From positions 47,145,779 through 47,209,778 of the forward strand of contig CM043970.1 of NCBI GenBank assembly GCA_014529385.2: a DNA stretch of 64,000 nt, written 5' to 3'. Made by a program: the position numbers and the translations under genes. This document shows, piece by piece, positions 1-10,501 of the stretch (the first letter of the stretch is position 1; each line of letters opens with the position of its first letter). The DNA is from Adiantum capillus-veneris. Taxonomy: Eukaryota; Streptophyta; Polypodiopsida; Polypodiales; Pteridaceae. Under the pieces are notes generated by a model. It did not search any database, was not told where the DNA came from, and saw only the letters and a program-made list of their open reading frames with translations.

Positions 1-654
1 ATGATGCTTACAATGACACAAAAGAGTAAGCAAATGTAAAAGAAATGCATTTTAAATGATCAATGTTTTTGTCTTATAGGACTCTCTTTTTATGTTTTGT
101 GCACAAATTTTAAAGTATGCATACTTAGGATCATGTTTGTGGTGACTACGTCTCCCAAACACCAAGTAGACCTTGTCACTCTACTTTGGAAGTATGATAA
201 GGACTAAAAAGGGCAGACATGCTTGCGGCAGACAATGTCTCTCAAGCACCAAGTGGATTAGTCATCCACTCTGGAATGATGTCGTAGGGTAAAAATGGAT
301 CCTCTACCCGCTAAGACCAATGGACTAATGGGTGAGACTTTACCATCTCTACCTCATAGTCGAGGACGACTATGATTTCAAGAGAGAGGTAATGTCATAA
401 AAATTAATATCTATCCAACCCAAATGATTTTCTCATATTAACTGATCACTTAATGTGGGAGAATACACGGGAACAAGGGTTAAGATATAGACATGTGCTG
501 ATAGATCTATCTCAACACGGGGCCAATGGTTAAGGGGCCCAAATGAGAGATGGTCTATCAAAGAGAAAGGCTAACCAATGGAGCATAAGATGATAGGGTT
601 AGCTTCATTGAAGACCTCCAATAATGTGTGTAAAAGTCCTTTGACCTTAGGCAA
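1..654. other. unassigned intergenic sequence
   Basis: I see no coding region, terminal repeat or RNA gene here. The sequence is AT-rich with short similar phrases about CACCAAGT and GGAATGAT near 160-280 that hint at an old internal duplication, too diverged to place. Confidence 0.4.
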
Positions 655-905
655 GCTAGGGCTGAGCTTGAGGTGGGAACCCGGCCTAAGCTTGAGGTGC
701 TTGTCTTGCTTAAGGTGCTTGACATGCTTGAGGTGATTGATTAAGATTCTTGAGGTGCTTGACTGGCTCCATGCTTGAGGTGCTTGACTTGCTACATGAT
801 TAAGGTGCTTGAGGTGCCTTGAGATGCTTGCCTGAGATGCTTGTGGGAACACCCCCTAGTTCAAGTGCTTTGTCATGCTTGATGACTAAGGTGCTTGAGC
901 TCCTA
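655..905 (+). repeat. degenerate tandem repeat of a GCTTGAGGTGCTTGA-type unit
   Basis: The words CTTGAGGTGCTTGA, CTTAAGGTGCTTGA and close variants recur about ten times with irregular spacing of roughly 15-40 bp. The open frames crossing this block are low-complexity by-products (repeating HLKHLKH on the minus strand) and are not called as genes. Confidence 0.75.
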
Positions 906-964
906 AAGTCAAAAAGATCCCTACAAGGAGGGGGGCGAGCCTACAAGGGGGGGGATGAGAGAGA

Positions 965-991
965 ACACACACACACACACACACACACACA
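965..991. repeat. (AC)n microsatellite
   Basis: About 13 perfect AC units. Confidence 0.95.
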
Positions 992-999
992 AGGGAAGC

Positions 1000-2260
1000 C
1001 CCAGCTTGAAGAGGCAGCAAGGACACTTGTCAAGTTCCTCCCCATGTTGCCCTCACGGTGTGCCTGAAGCCTATTGGTTGGCCACCCAAGGGGTCCAATG
1101 ATAATTTAGGATATTAATTAATTGATTTTGCATTTATCAAGTCCTCTCTCTCAAAGGGGAAAGGGGGACACTTGTCCCAAGGCTACCCATGTTGCTTGTA
1201 ATGGCTCCTGCTTGTGATTGGCTAGGCCTAGAGGGGTCCAATGAGCTTCAAACATGAGCTACAAGGGGGGTCGACCCAAGCAAGCTAGGGGGGTGCTTAG
1301 GGGGTATACTCACCCACAAACACTCACAAACACTCTCATTGTGTGCTATGCAAAGTGCAAGAACTCCATCTCCTTCTCCAAGCTCCTTGAGAAGTTGAGA
1401 GCCTACACCAACTCTCTTGGCTATGGAATGCAAATCCAACCAAGAGCTATGCTTCAATGCTTAAGCTTGACATCTCCTCCTTCTTCATTACTATGCTATT
1501 ATGTATGCTAGCAACAAGAGTATGATAAGTGAGTAACTACTTCTTTCTCCTATGAAATGTTTCTTCTTCCTCTTCCCTACCGTCATTCCCTGCTAGCTCT
1601 CTCCACCTTCGAAGGTGTTTGAGGTCTTGGGATTGAGGCTTGGGATAGTTAATGCTTTCTACAAGTGCATGTTATGCTTATTGCAAGAAGGCTAATGGTT
1701 TATTTCAAGTAGATTAATTACTTAATGCAAGTAGATTAATTGTATTGCAAGGTAGATTAATTATTGCTTTAAGCACAAGTTGATGCATAAAAAGTATACA
1801 TCTTCATGCACTCAAATGATTTAGGGAACACAAAGATTAATGATGTTCACAAGTTCTTGATTGTTTCCAAGCTAAGATTGATTGTTGAAATTATGCAAAA
1901 GCTTGGTGTGTGAACCTTTCATCTTCATATTGCCAAGGAGGTCTCAAGGAACACAAAGATTGTATTGTACCAAGTCTCTCTTAATGAGAGAATCTATAAT
2001 ACAAATGCCTTTTGGAGGGGGGACCGGCTCCACATAAATCCGGTCCTCAACTGTTGTCATATTCTCTACACTCTCTCTCTTGTAAAAGTATTGTTCATGC
2101 CTAGTTAATTAAGTGTTATGATAGAGTTTCTACTACCAATTAAGTTCACCCTCTATGCTCTCAAAATTGCTCACTCTAATTCTCTTAATTCCGTTATTCT
2201 CTAATTTCATAGGCCATTCCCATTACATGGTAGTAGTGATAGAGCCACTAGATATTGACA
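1000..2260 (+). mobile_element. diverged LTR remnant, same family as the LTR at 8811-10090
   Basis: Read on the plus strand, this block matches the minus strand of 8811-10090 in order: a CCAAT-rich stretch with a GGGGAAAGGGGGACAC phrase (about 1060-1240), a block on accurate spacing with CAAATCCAACCAAGA (about 1370-1460), a GCTAGCTCTC/CTTCGAAGGTGT block (about 1590-1640), then a CTTTTGGAGGGGGGACCGG block near 2010. No PBS or gag follows, and the terminal dinucleotides cannot be fixed, so this is an old solo LTR or fragment. Short GTAGATTAATTA repeats occur at about 1708-1765. The boundaries are approximate. Confidence 0.75.
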
Positions 2261-2599
2261 ATGGCAATGGGTCTTGGTAATGGTTGGGTGCATGAAATAT
2301 TATGGAACCCACAAAATTGTGTATTGTGTTGGGCACATTGGTAGGTACTGGTAGTGTTTTCAAGACAGTTACGTTCACCAACTTTCTCCAGGTGGACATA
2401 GCTCGCTAATGATCAGTACTCTTGCATATGGTGTAGTGTTTCTCTAAGATGAAATGAATGCTAAGGATCCAACTCCATAGCTTGTTGCAATCATCGTAAG
2501 CCTTGATCCAGCTGACTAGCAACAAAAGGCATTGTGCTCAGTGACGATAAGTCAATACAATCATTGTTGCTTAAGCTTAATAGCACTTGTTATATTTAA

Positions 2600-2760
2600 T
2601 AAAAGGAGGCCTTTTTTTTTTCTTTCTTTCTAGGTTTTTTTTTTACTTTTATTTTCCACTTCAAATGTCTCTGCTGGGAATTGAACCTAGCCCGCACCAA
2701 GAAATTTGCAAATGAGCAATGAGGATGCTTCTGAGGATAAGGCGCTACATAAACCTAATG
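2600..2760 (-). mobile_element. possible tRNA-derived SINE fragment
   Basis: On the minus strand, GGTTCAATTCC (about 2676-2686) fits the RNA polymerase III B-box consensus GGTTCRANNCC exactly, and an A-rich tail follows in the 3' direction (the T-rich run at about 2610-2645 on the plus strand). The A box is weak, and I found no target duplication or second copy. A chance B box in AT-rich DNA is a real alternative. Confidence 0.35.
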
Positions 2761-3540
2761 GCCCAAGATCTCCAAATCGGATCTGGTTCCTATATTTTAT
2801 GTTTGTTTGTGACTCTCGTGGATCTAAGCTATTAAAATTAAAATTGTGGAGTTTTTTTTCCTACTCAGTTGCCATCCTCTCTCTATCCAGACTATAAACT
2901 AATAAGGCGGAATATGCTTTTATTTTATGGCCAATTATTAAATCCAAATTAACACATTTTGAATTTGTTAACTATACTTTGGTGTCAGTTTGCTAGTTAC
3001 AATTGTCTCCTACTTGTACCTCTCTCCCAACGCACAAACTGGTACATATTTTCAGATGCAGTACATCATCCAAAGTCTAATGATTTACAAAAAGCACACA
3101 AGTTCTCTCCACATTTTAAATTTTTGGTTTTGAAAAATCTTCTCGTAAACACAGGCAATCATACACTAATAGCACTCTCTCAAAATTCTATAATTTTCAA
3201 AGTCCTACACATATACCATTCCACAGAACAACACGGTTACATAAATTCAACGCACATGGCTTATTTATCAGCTTGATAACTATCTATTTTTTGATGACAG
3301 TATGGCTCTTTCAACTTACTTGCATTCTCTAACATTGTGCCAATACTTGTATTAAATGAAATGGCTATTACGATCATTTCACATTGAGCTATGCAGCTAC
3401 TCACATGAGCCGAGGTGCTTCCACTAATGCATAACAATTTGTTAGCACTTTGTTACTCAACCTTCCTCCAATGTGGTGTGAACGAGGTAGTATATTTTTA
3501 ATGTTTTTATGCCCGGTCTAGTCCATTGGTCACATACACA
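2761..3540. other. unassigned intergenic sequence
   Basis: Frames of 63 and 105 codons occur here (2706-2897 and 2959-3276), but they show no recognisable domain or composition bias. I see no repeat boundary. Confidence 0.4.
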
Positions 3541-3742
3541 CAGATTCGCCGATTTAGGCAGTGTGTAGATACTCACCTTGGTGCAGCTCCACCGATTTAG
3601 GCAGCACATTGAAAATTACAAATTCATGAATTTTTAAACAATACCAAATGCAGATTTGCCGATTTAGGCAGCATTAGTGCAGATTTGCCGATTTAGGCAA
3701 CACGTCTTATTGGTGTAGATTCGTCGATTTAGGCAACACCAA
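3541..3742 (+). repeat. five dispersed copies of a CCGATTTAGGCAGC motif
   Basis: Copies of (A/G)CCGATTTAGGCA(G/A) occur at about 3548, 3589, 3658, 3686 and 3726, with one CGTCGATT variant. Several are extended to the left by GCAGATTYG, giving a unit near 20 bp, but the spacing is uneven at 28-70 bp. Confidence 0.8.
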
Positions 3743-4358
3743 TCACAAAATCATGCTGCAGTGTCTGGCCACCACTATAATTGGTATGATTTTGTTACCC
3801 GGGTACATAATGAAAGTGATTTGGATTGGGAATTATATTGTGGAATGGGTATTGGATTGGGATTTGATATCTAATGATTATTTTGTCACAGCAGTGTTTA
3901 TGAGATGGGACTTGACATTATGAGATTAATGATGAGTGTGACCAATGATATCCTGATTCATCAGGGTATGACATATACTGCTTATTCTAGTGGTATGGGA
4001 CACTAGAATAGGTAGTATGTGGATGATGGCAGGCATAAGCTAATGTTGTTTAGTTTCATAAATTTTTATTTTCTTATGTGATGTTTTTGACACAACATAC
4101 TAATCACTATTTTTGACAAGTATTGTTTGCAGATTTTTTGCAACTGAGGACAGTTTCTTTCCAACGGAGAGGTATGTTATCGAATTGATATCTTATTATT
4201 TATTGCAGCTGTGACACGTGGAAAAGGCTTGACCGAGCTAAGCTATTACAAAAGGATATCATATTTTATGTACATTTTATTATTCAAGTGCTCTTTATGA
4301 GCTTTGGCCATTTATGACCGGCCGGCCAGTTTGTACTCAATTTGACCATTCAAGAAAT

Positions 4359-4366
4359 CTATAAAT
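4359..4366 (+). promoter_or_regulatory. possible TATA box
   Basis: CTATAAAT lies in a GC-poor context and is followed by a C/T-rich, GC-richer stretch with short coding potential (4365-4559). This looks like the promoter and leader part of an LTR, but I found no LTR ends or second copy. The rest of 3743-4636 holds nothing else I can assign. Confidence 0.3.
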
Positions 4367-4636
4367 GAAACACGTGCAAGAGGGAAATGGTCACTCTTGC
4401 ACGGGGGGAGATTGCACCCAGTGTCTGTGTTATTATCCTGTCCTCTCCCCTCTTCTCTCTGGCCGTGTAGGCGTAGCACTCCATTCTAGGAGGTGCGCCT
4501 GCATGTGTTCTTCTTCTCTCTCTCGCTCTATGTCTCTCTCTGTTTGCGTACGTCGTTGATTATGTGCGTGTGCAACGATTCAGGTATACCGATTTATCAT
4601 TTTATGGTATGTATTGTGTTATTATGAGTATTTTGC

Positions 4637-6260
4637 AGGGCCATCGTGCATCCGTTTGTAGCATATCACACATTTAGAAACGTACTCTTGTATGTTTGGT
4701 TTCATGGTAGGCCAATAGAAATATGTTTCAATCCCCTTTAGGGTAGACTGAATCCCTCTATGCCCTGCATAAGGAGGAGCATGAGATTCATACATTACTT
4801 TCTCACATAGTGAGCTAGTAAGGCATAGTCTATTGCCATAGAGAAGATAACCATCTGGTTCCTCTTTCTTCCCTAGTGCAAGGGGTGAAATCACATCTCT
4901 AAAATTGGGATCAATAGCATACTCATCTATCATAGAAGAAAGATCATTGTGAGCTGCTATGGAAACCTCATTCACTCTCGGCCATCTTGAGAGTGCATTA
5001 ACTACTTGATTATGCTTGCCAGCAATGTGAGCAATATGGAAATGAAATTGCAAAAGGAAATTTGCCCACCTCATTTTTTTGTCGGAGAGCTTGGTCTACG
5101 TCATGATGTACTTAAGACTTTGGCGATCCGTGTGCAGAATGAAAGGAGTCCCCAATAAATAGTGCTTCCATGAGTCTAAGGCAATTAGAACTGCAAGGAG
5201 TTCCTTTTCATATATGCCTAGAGCTTGCTCAACGTGGTTGAGCCTTCGACTTTCATAGCCTATGGCATGCCCTTTTTAATGCAAAACAGCTCCAAGGCAA
5301 TCACCACAAGCATCATGTTTTGGACCTCAAATGGCTGAGAGATCCGGTAGTGTAAGCACAGGTTGAGAGATAAGCTTTTCTTTAAGCTTTTTGAAAGCAT
5401 TCTTCTCCTTGGCAAACCATGTGTACCTAACGTTTTTCTTTGTTAGGTCATGTAATGGTCCTGCTATTAGTGAGAACTTTTCTATGAAGCGTCTATAGTA
5501 TGCACACATACCTATAAAGCTTCTTAGTTCATGAAGATTCCTTGGTTTAGGCCATCCTTTTACCTCTAATTTTGATGGATCCATTTGGATGCCATCTTGA
5601 GAGATAATGTGACCTAAATAATCTCTTGTAACAAAAATTCACTTTTCTTTTGATTAACATAAAGTTTATTCTCTCTTAGAACTTGAAATATTACCTGGAG
5701 CTCTTGCTTGTGTTCATCTAATGAATTAGAGTAGATGATGATATCATCAAAGAACACTCCACTAAAGGTTTGGTGACGCCTGAATAGATTCTCTATCAAG
5801 CGGTTGAATGTGGCTGGTGCATTGGTCAAGCCAAAAGGCATGACAATGTATTCATAAAGACCAGACATAGTGCGAAATGCGGTCTTTACAATGTCTTGAT
5901 CAACTATCCTTCTTTGATGATAGCCACTTTTTAGGCCAATCCTACTGAAGTAGGTGGACCCTTGTAGCTTATCAAATAGGTCTTCTACCCGTGGAACGGG
6001 AAATCTATTCTTGATAGTGATCCTATTTAGTGCTCTATAGTCGACACACATAAGATATGTGCCGTCTTGTTTTGCACTAGTAACACAGGAGAACAAAATG
6101 GAGATGAGCTAGGCCTAACCATGCCCTTCTTGACTAACTCATGCACTTGCCACATAATATCCTCTTGTTGAGCTTGAGAAACTCTATAAGGAGGTTTGTT
6201 AGGCGGTGAACTTCCTGGAAGAAGTTCAATTGCATGGTCATCATTGCCTCTTTTAGGAGG
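4637..6260 (-). pseudogene. pol: reverse transcriptase, RNase H and integrase zinc-finger segment, truncated
   Basis: From 6260 downward come a pre-RT stretch (HELVKKGMVRPSSSPF), RT palm (MCVDYRALNRITIKNRFPVP, MPFGLTNAPATFNRL and FFDDIIIYSNS at about 5745, the YxDD box written FFDD), the RT connection (LRSFIGMCAYYRRFI, 5584-5327), an RNase H segment broken by frameshifts (5330-5075), then QFHFHIAHIAGKHNQVVNALSR and the integrase HHCC module ending CVICYKR (5074-4640). Pol copies the RNA into DNA and integrates it. Here the integrase core is lost at about 4637 and at least two frameshifts plus stops are present. Confidence 0.9.
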
Positions 6261-6518
6261 TAGCGCACAATGGATGTCGTCAATAAATACATCTTGAAAC
6301 CCCTTGAAAAAATTCGATAACGCTAATTCCTTTTGGTTGTGTATATTTTATTTTGCTAAAACATTCGGTTCATTTTGAGAGTCTTTAACAAAAATCATGT
6401 ACATGGAAATAGAGCTCTTTATTGACTTATTGAAAGCTTGTGTATGTACAATGGGTATGGTGTTACCCATTTCTTTAGCATCTATGTACATATCTTTTTC
6501 CCTGAACCTAAAGAAGAT

Positions 6519-6941
6519 TCAGGGGAATTTAACATTGGCAGCCATGCGATCAAACCATGGTGCCCCTAGGATTACATCCTCATGCTTGAGAGGAGAGATA
6601 AAGAAGTCCTCTTTGTCCACATATCTTTGGACATGAAGCCTCAATTTTCCAATTAAGGGAGTGACTGAAGCTTCTTGCCCCTTGAAAGCACCGTCTGAGG
6701 GTAGGACATCTCCCATCTTGTAAGCTTGTATGTCTAGCTTGGTGGCCAATTCTGTGGATATGAAATTGTGAGTAGAACTAGGGTCAAAGAGAAAAAAAGC
6801 ATCATGTTCTCTTACCTTTCCCCAAGCATGGCATAGAGGATATTCTTTGTGGTGAGTTTCCTCCTCTTGGATTTCGACCAATGTAGCTCTAAGAGGCTCA
6901 TGGTGGGTGTTCTTTTGGGGACAAGCGCGGTATGCATGCAC
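6519..6941 (-). pseudogene. retropepsin (protease) segment of the Gypsy element
   Basis: Downstream of and in frame with the gag zinc knuckle lies an aspartic-protease-like segment: FFLFDPSSTHNFIS at the active site and VILGAPWFDRM near the end, matching the FDSGSTHNFIS and LGMPWL-type motifs of plant Gypsy proteases. The active-site DSG is changed to DPS, so the copy is probably dead. It normally cleaves Gag-Pol inside the particle. It directly precedes the reverse-transcriptase region. Confidence 0.85.
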
Positions 6942-8407
6942 TTGATCGCCGCACTTGAAATAGCAGTTATCCTTGCGATAACACTCAAGCTCTTCAGGAG
7001 AGAGTTTATTTTTGCCTTTGTAAACTCCCTTCTCTTTAGCTTTGTTGGAGCTGCCCTAAGGAGAATTTTGGACAATGTCCTTCCCCTTAGGCTCATTGGA
7101 ACCCTTGTTTCCCATGGGCTTAGAATTTCTTTTAGCCCCCGTTTGGAAATTAATTAGAGAAGCCACCATAATATGGTGTATAACCGCCGATATGGTGTGT
7201 GGACTTTGGGAATTGACATACTCCACCATTTCTTCAGTTAAGCCCACACAAAATTGTTGCTTTTGCTCTCAAAAATCCAACTTTTTGAAGTGAGTGGCTT
7301 TGAGTTGTAGGTCCCAAAACTTGTCTACATATTTGTGAATGGATTCATAGGGAGAGAGCTTCAAGCTTCGCCATTTGGTGAGTACTTTGTCTTTGGCATC
7401 TGTGGCCAAAAATTGATTCATCATGGAAGCTCTTAAAGCTTTACATGTTCGTGGAGCTTCACCGTTGGCCCGTAGGCTAGACCACCATTGTCTGGCGGAA
7501 TTTTGAAAGTGCATAGCTACATGGTGTAGCTTAGAGGACTCCATGAAGCCCTCATCTACAGACGCCGCATTGAACTGTTGGATAAAGGCCAGGACTTTGT
7601 TCGTAGCACCAAAGGTGCCATCGTAGATAAGGAAAGAGATGCTCTTCCCTCCCTCTTTGAACTTCTTGATCTTGCACGACCTCTTCCATGTGGCATAGGA
7701 TTTCCTATGGCCTCTTCTTTTTGATGGTTCAAAGGTTGCACCATCACTTTCTTCAGAAGGTGAAGAATTTGAGGAATATGGAGAAGAGGGTAACCTCTTT
7801 CGTGCCTTTTTCTTTCCTTGATCTTCTTTGTCTTCACCATCACTTTCATAAGAGGAACAGGATGAAGAAAATGGAGAAGAGGTGTCCACTTTCTCGCCTT
7901 TTTCTTCTCTTGCTTTTTATCATCCCTCTTTGAAGTAGGGTGTAAAGAAGTATGTGATGGTCTTCTCCGTTTTGGAGGGGATGGAGAGCGTTTAGCCCGC
8001 CGTCTTCATAGAGTCATCTCCGTCAAGGTGGCAGGAGACTTGCTTCTTTCTCGTTCCTTTAGTGGGGGTTTTTGAATTCTCCTTTGAGAAGGATATGCGT
8101 CATCAAGGAGTAAATTTTTGAGCCCTTTGTATGGATCCTCTTCTTCTTCCCGAATCGGAGAGAGGCCTCTTTTGGAAGTCTCGCAAGGAGGCTTCCTAGG
8201 TGCTCTTTTGTCATGGTGGGGAACTTGGAGAATCCCATGAGCACGAAGCTGCCGTTGCACTTCACTTTGGAGGGATTGATTGCCCATGGCTTGTTGAAGC
8301 CTAGAAACAAGATAGTTAACAAGTATCGGGACATCATTAGTAGCCTACTCATTAGCAAAATCAAAGTTATCAACATTAATTTCACTCTCTTTACTATTGT
8401 CAGCCAT
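6942..8407 (-). pseudogene. gag: decayed gag (capsid and nucleocapsid) of the Gypsy element
   Basis: The probable start is the ATG at 8407, which gives MADNSKESEINVDNFDF. It is followed by an R/K/S/E-rich region with SPIREEEEDPYKG-type phrases (about 8290-8010), then the capsid-like domain at 7700-7270, with the typical HHVAMHFQNSARQWW and SPYESIHKYVDKFWDL stretches of plant Gypsy Gag. A CCHC-like knuckle, CYFKCGDQVHAYRAC, lies at about 6990-6925; its first spacing is CX3C instead of CX2C. The coding sequence shifts between frames at least twice. Gag would form the cytoplasmic particle that packages the RNA. The family is clear, and this copy cannot make a whole protein. Confidence 0.85.
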
Positions 8408-8797
8408 TCTAACAACTTTTAGGTGTACTTTGGCACTTCAAGCCCTAGTTGCTCCTCCTCTTTACCCATTTAGAAAAAGCACTCAAGATAGTGTACCCGT
8501 GGCTCGAATACCATTAATTGCAAGGAATAGAAGAGAGGGTTTTTCAACACCAAAATAGCATCGGCTCCTGTCAAGCTTCTAATAGCTCAATAGTGGTTAA
8601 GCCCTAGGCAAGCCCCGTAGGACTCCACTATTAAGACCATAGCTCTCAACAGTGATGGCCCATTATCTACACGAAGGCAGGTGCATTGCAAGGCTGAAAA
8701 AATCCCTATTCTACTTACTCACATGCAATTAATAATACCAACCATTTATAGCTAGCTTGAGGACCTCCTTTCTTGAGCAAGAAAAGAGAAAACTTGT

Positions 8798-8810
8798 GCT
8801 TTGATACCAA
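8798..8810 (-). promoter_or_regulatory. primer-binding site, tRNA-Met type
   Basis: The minus strand reads TTGGTATCAAAGC directly after the LTR end (TTACA). It resembles the TGGTATCAGAGC PBS complementary to initiator tRNA-Met, with one change. Confidence 0.85.
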
Positions 8811-10090
8811 TGTAACATCTAATGGTCTAGGTAACTTGTGTGTAGTGGAAAATAGCACGAACATAGTGAGCATTTCATTAGAATAGATTCCTAATGAGAA
8901 TAACAAGAGTGCTTGGGTGGAGAGAGCAACAAAAAGTATAACACCTAGTTAGATAGCATGAACAATACTTCAAAAGAGAGAGAAATTAGGCAATTGACAA
9001 CATTTGAGGAACGGATCTGCATGGAGCCGGTCCCCCCTCCAAAAGGCTTTGTATTATGGTTTCTCCCATCAAGAGAGACATTTTACAATACAATTCTTTG
9101 TGTTTCTTCAATACTAGCTAGTGCTATGAAGATGGAAACTTCAAGCACTAAGCACAACACTTATTAAATACAACATCAATTCCCTCACGGTCTCAAACCC
9201 AAGACCTCACACACCTTCGAAGATGGTGAGAGCTAGCGGGGTATGAGAGTAGATTGAGAGGAAGAAGGAGTATTCTTACGAGAAAGATGTACATCTCCTC
9301 ACATAATCACTCATATTAGCATAGCTTAGCTTAGTAATTAGCATGGTAGAGGAGATGAGCATGCATTGAAGCTTGGATCTTGGTTGGATTTTCATCACAA
9401 AGCCAAGAGTTGTTGGTGTAGGCCTCCCTTCTCACAAGCTTGGAGTAGGTGATAAGATTTCCATTAAAGCTTGAGAAGGAGAAAGAGGGTCTTCTTGCGT
9501 CACACATAGATTGTGTGTGTGTGTGTGTGTGTGTGTAAGTCAATAATGCCTTTGAAAAATCATCCCCCTCTCTCTCTTGGTCGACCCCTCTTGCTATTTG
9601 CTCATGCTCACATCCTATTGGACCTCCCCAGCCTCAGACAATGGAAATTAAGCAACATAAGCGATAGCCTTCTGACATGTGTCCCCCTTTCCCCTTTTGT
9701 GAGAGCTTTAGGTAATTAATAAATGCAACTAAACTCTCATTGGACCCCTTTTCCTCCTAGCCAATGAGAATCAGGCAAGCCATTGGGCTGATGAATGCTC
9801 ATTGGACCCCTTGGGAGACTGTCCAATAGTCTTCTAGAGAGCTTAATTCTTATTGGTTATTTTATTAAGTGTTTTTAAATTGATCAAACTAGATGTACTC
9901 TAGCCTAATTCTCATTGGTCCACCTCCAAGGTCATCCAATAGGATTTGAGTACACCTTGTGGGCATCTGCGCTAGGGAGCTGACATGTGTCCCTCGACCA
10001 TGTTGTATTCCATGTGACAACATGTGCCAAATAAACCCTACAAGTGGGTCTATAACTAGATGATGCAGAAACTTATTTTTGGACACTACA
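8811..10090 (-). mobile_element. 5' LTR (1280 bp) of the Gypsy element at 4.6-10.1 kb
   Basis: The minus strand starts TGTAGTGTCC at 10090 and ends AGATGTTACA at 8811, giving TGTA...TACA ends and abutting the PBS. The upstream (U3) half is unusually rich in CCAAT/ATTGG boxes, nine between 9617 and 9940. A (GT)n tract lies at 9512-9536. The LTR at 1000-2260 is a diverged relative in the opposite orientation. There is no second LTR, because the 3' part of the element is missing. Confidence 0.9.
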
Positions 10091-10501
10091 ACCCAAATTT
10101 ATGGGCTCTTACATGACCTTGTCATCTCTCTTAAGACCAAAAATGGATGAAAACATAGAAGTTTATACATCCGACTTGAAAATTTAAAAACATATTCAAA
10201 AAAAGAAACAAAACCAAATCAAATGCATACCTCGAGGTTGAACGTAGTGTTCACTTACCTGTAGGAAAATGCACCTACCCAAATTTCCCACCTACAAAGG
10301 CAAAGGAACACTAATTGAAAATCATTGAAATTCAAGGAGTATTACACATGTAACCTTGGGTGCTCCTTTGCAATCCAAACCACTTGGGTAATATCGATAT
10401 CAGCAAAACCCCTTGGTTCGACTTTGCAGGGGAACTGCTCAACTAACAGCTAACCCTTCGCCTATGTTCGTGATCCCCCTTGGGTTTGCCCTTAAGACTG
10501 T
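10091..10501. other. unassigned spacer between two LTRs
   Basis: No frame or repeat is recognised. The last four bases, CTGT, are the left copy of the target duplication of the solo LTR that follows. Confidence 0.5.

Larger units (their letters stand above)
4637..10090 (-). mobile_element. Ty3/Gypsy element with 5' LTR, truncated inside integrase
   Basis: On the minus strand the order is 5' LTR (10090-8811), tRNA-Met-type PBS, gag, protease, reverse transcriptase, RNase H, integrase zinc finger. This is the standard Ty3/Gypsy order. Similarity stops at about 4637, just after the integrase HHCC module, so the integrase core and 3' LTR are missing. Several frameshifts and stops make it inactive. 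The tRNA-Met-type PBS and a single RNase H suit the chromovirus side of plant Gypsy elements, but the chromodomain would lie in the lost part, so the lineage is inferred. Confidence 0.9.

Noticed and set aside
4622-4637. Splice acceptor (TTTTGCAG) as a gene boundary
   Set aside because: It lies at the truncation point of the Gypsy integrase, on the opposite strand, with no exon that I can recognise.
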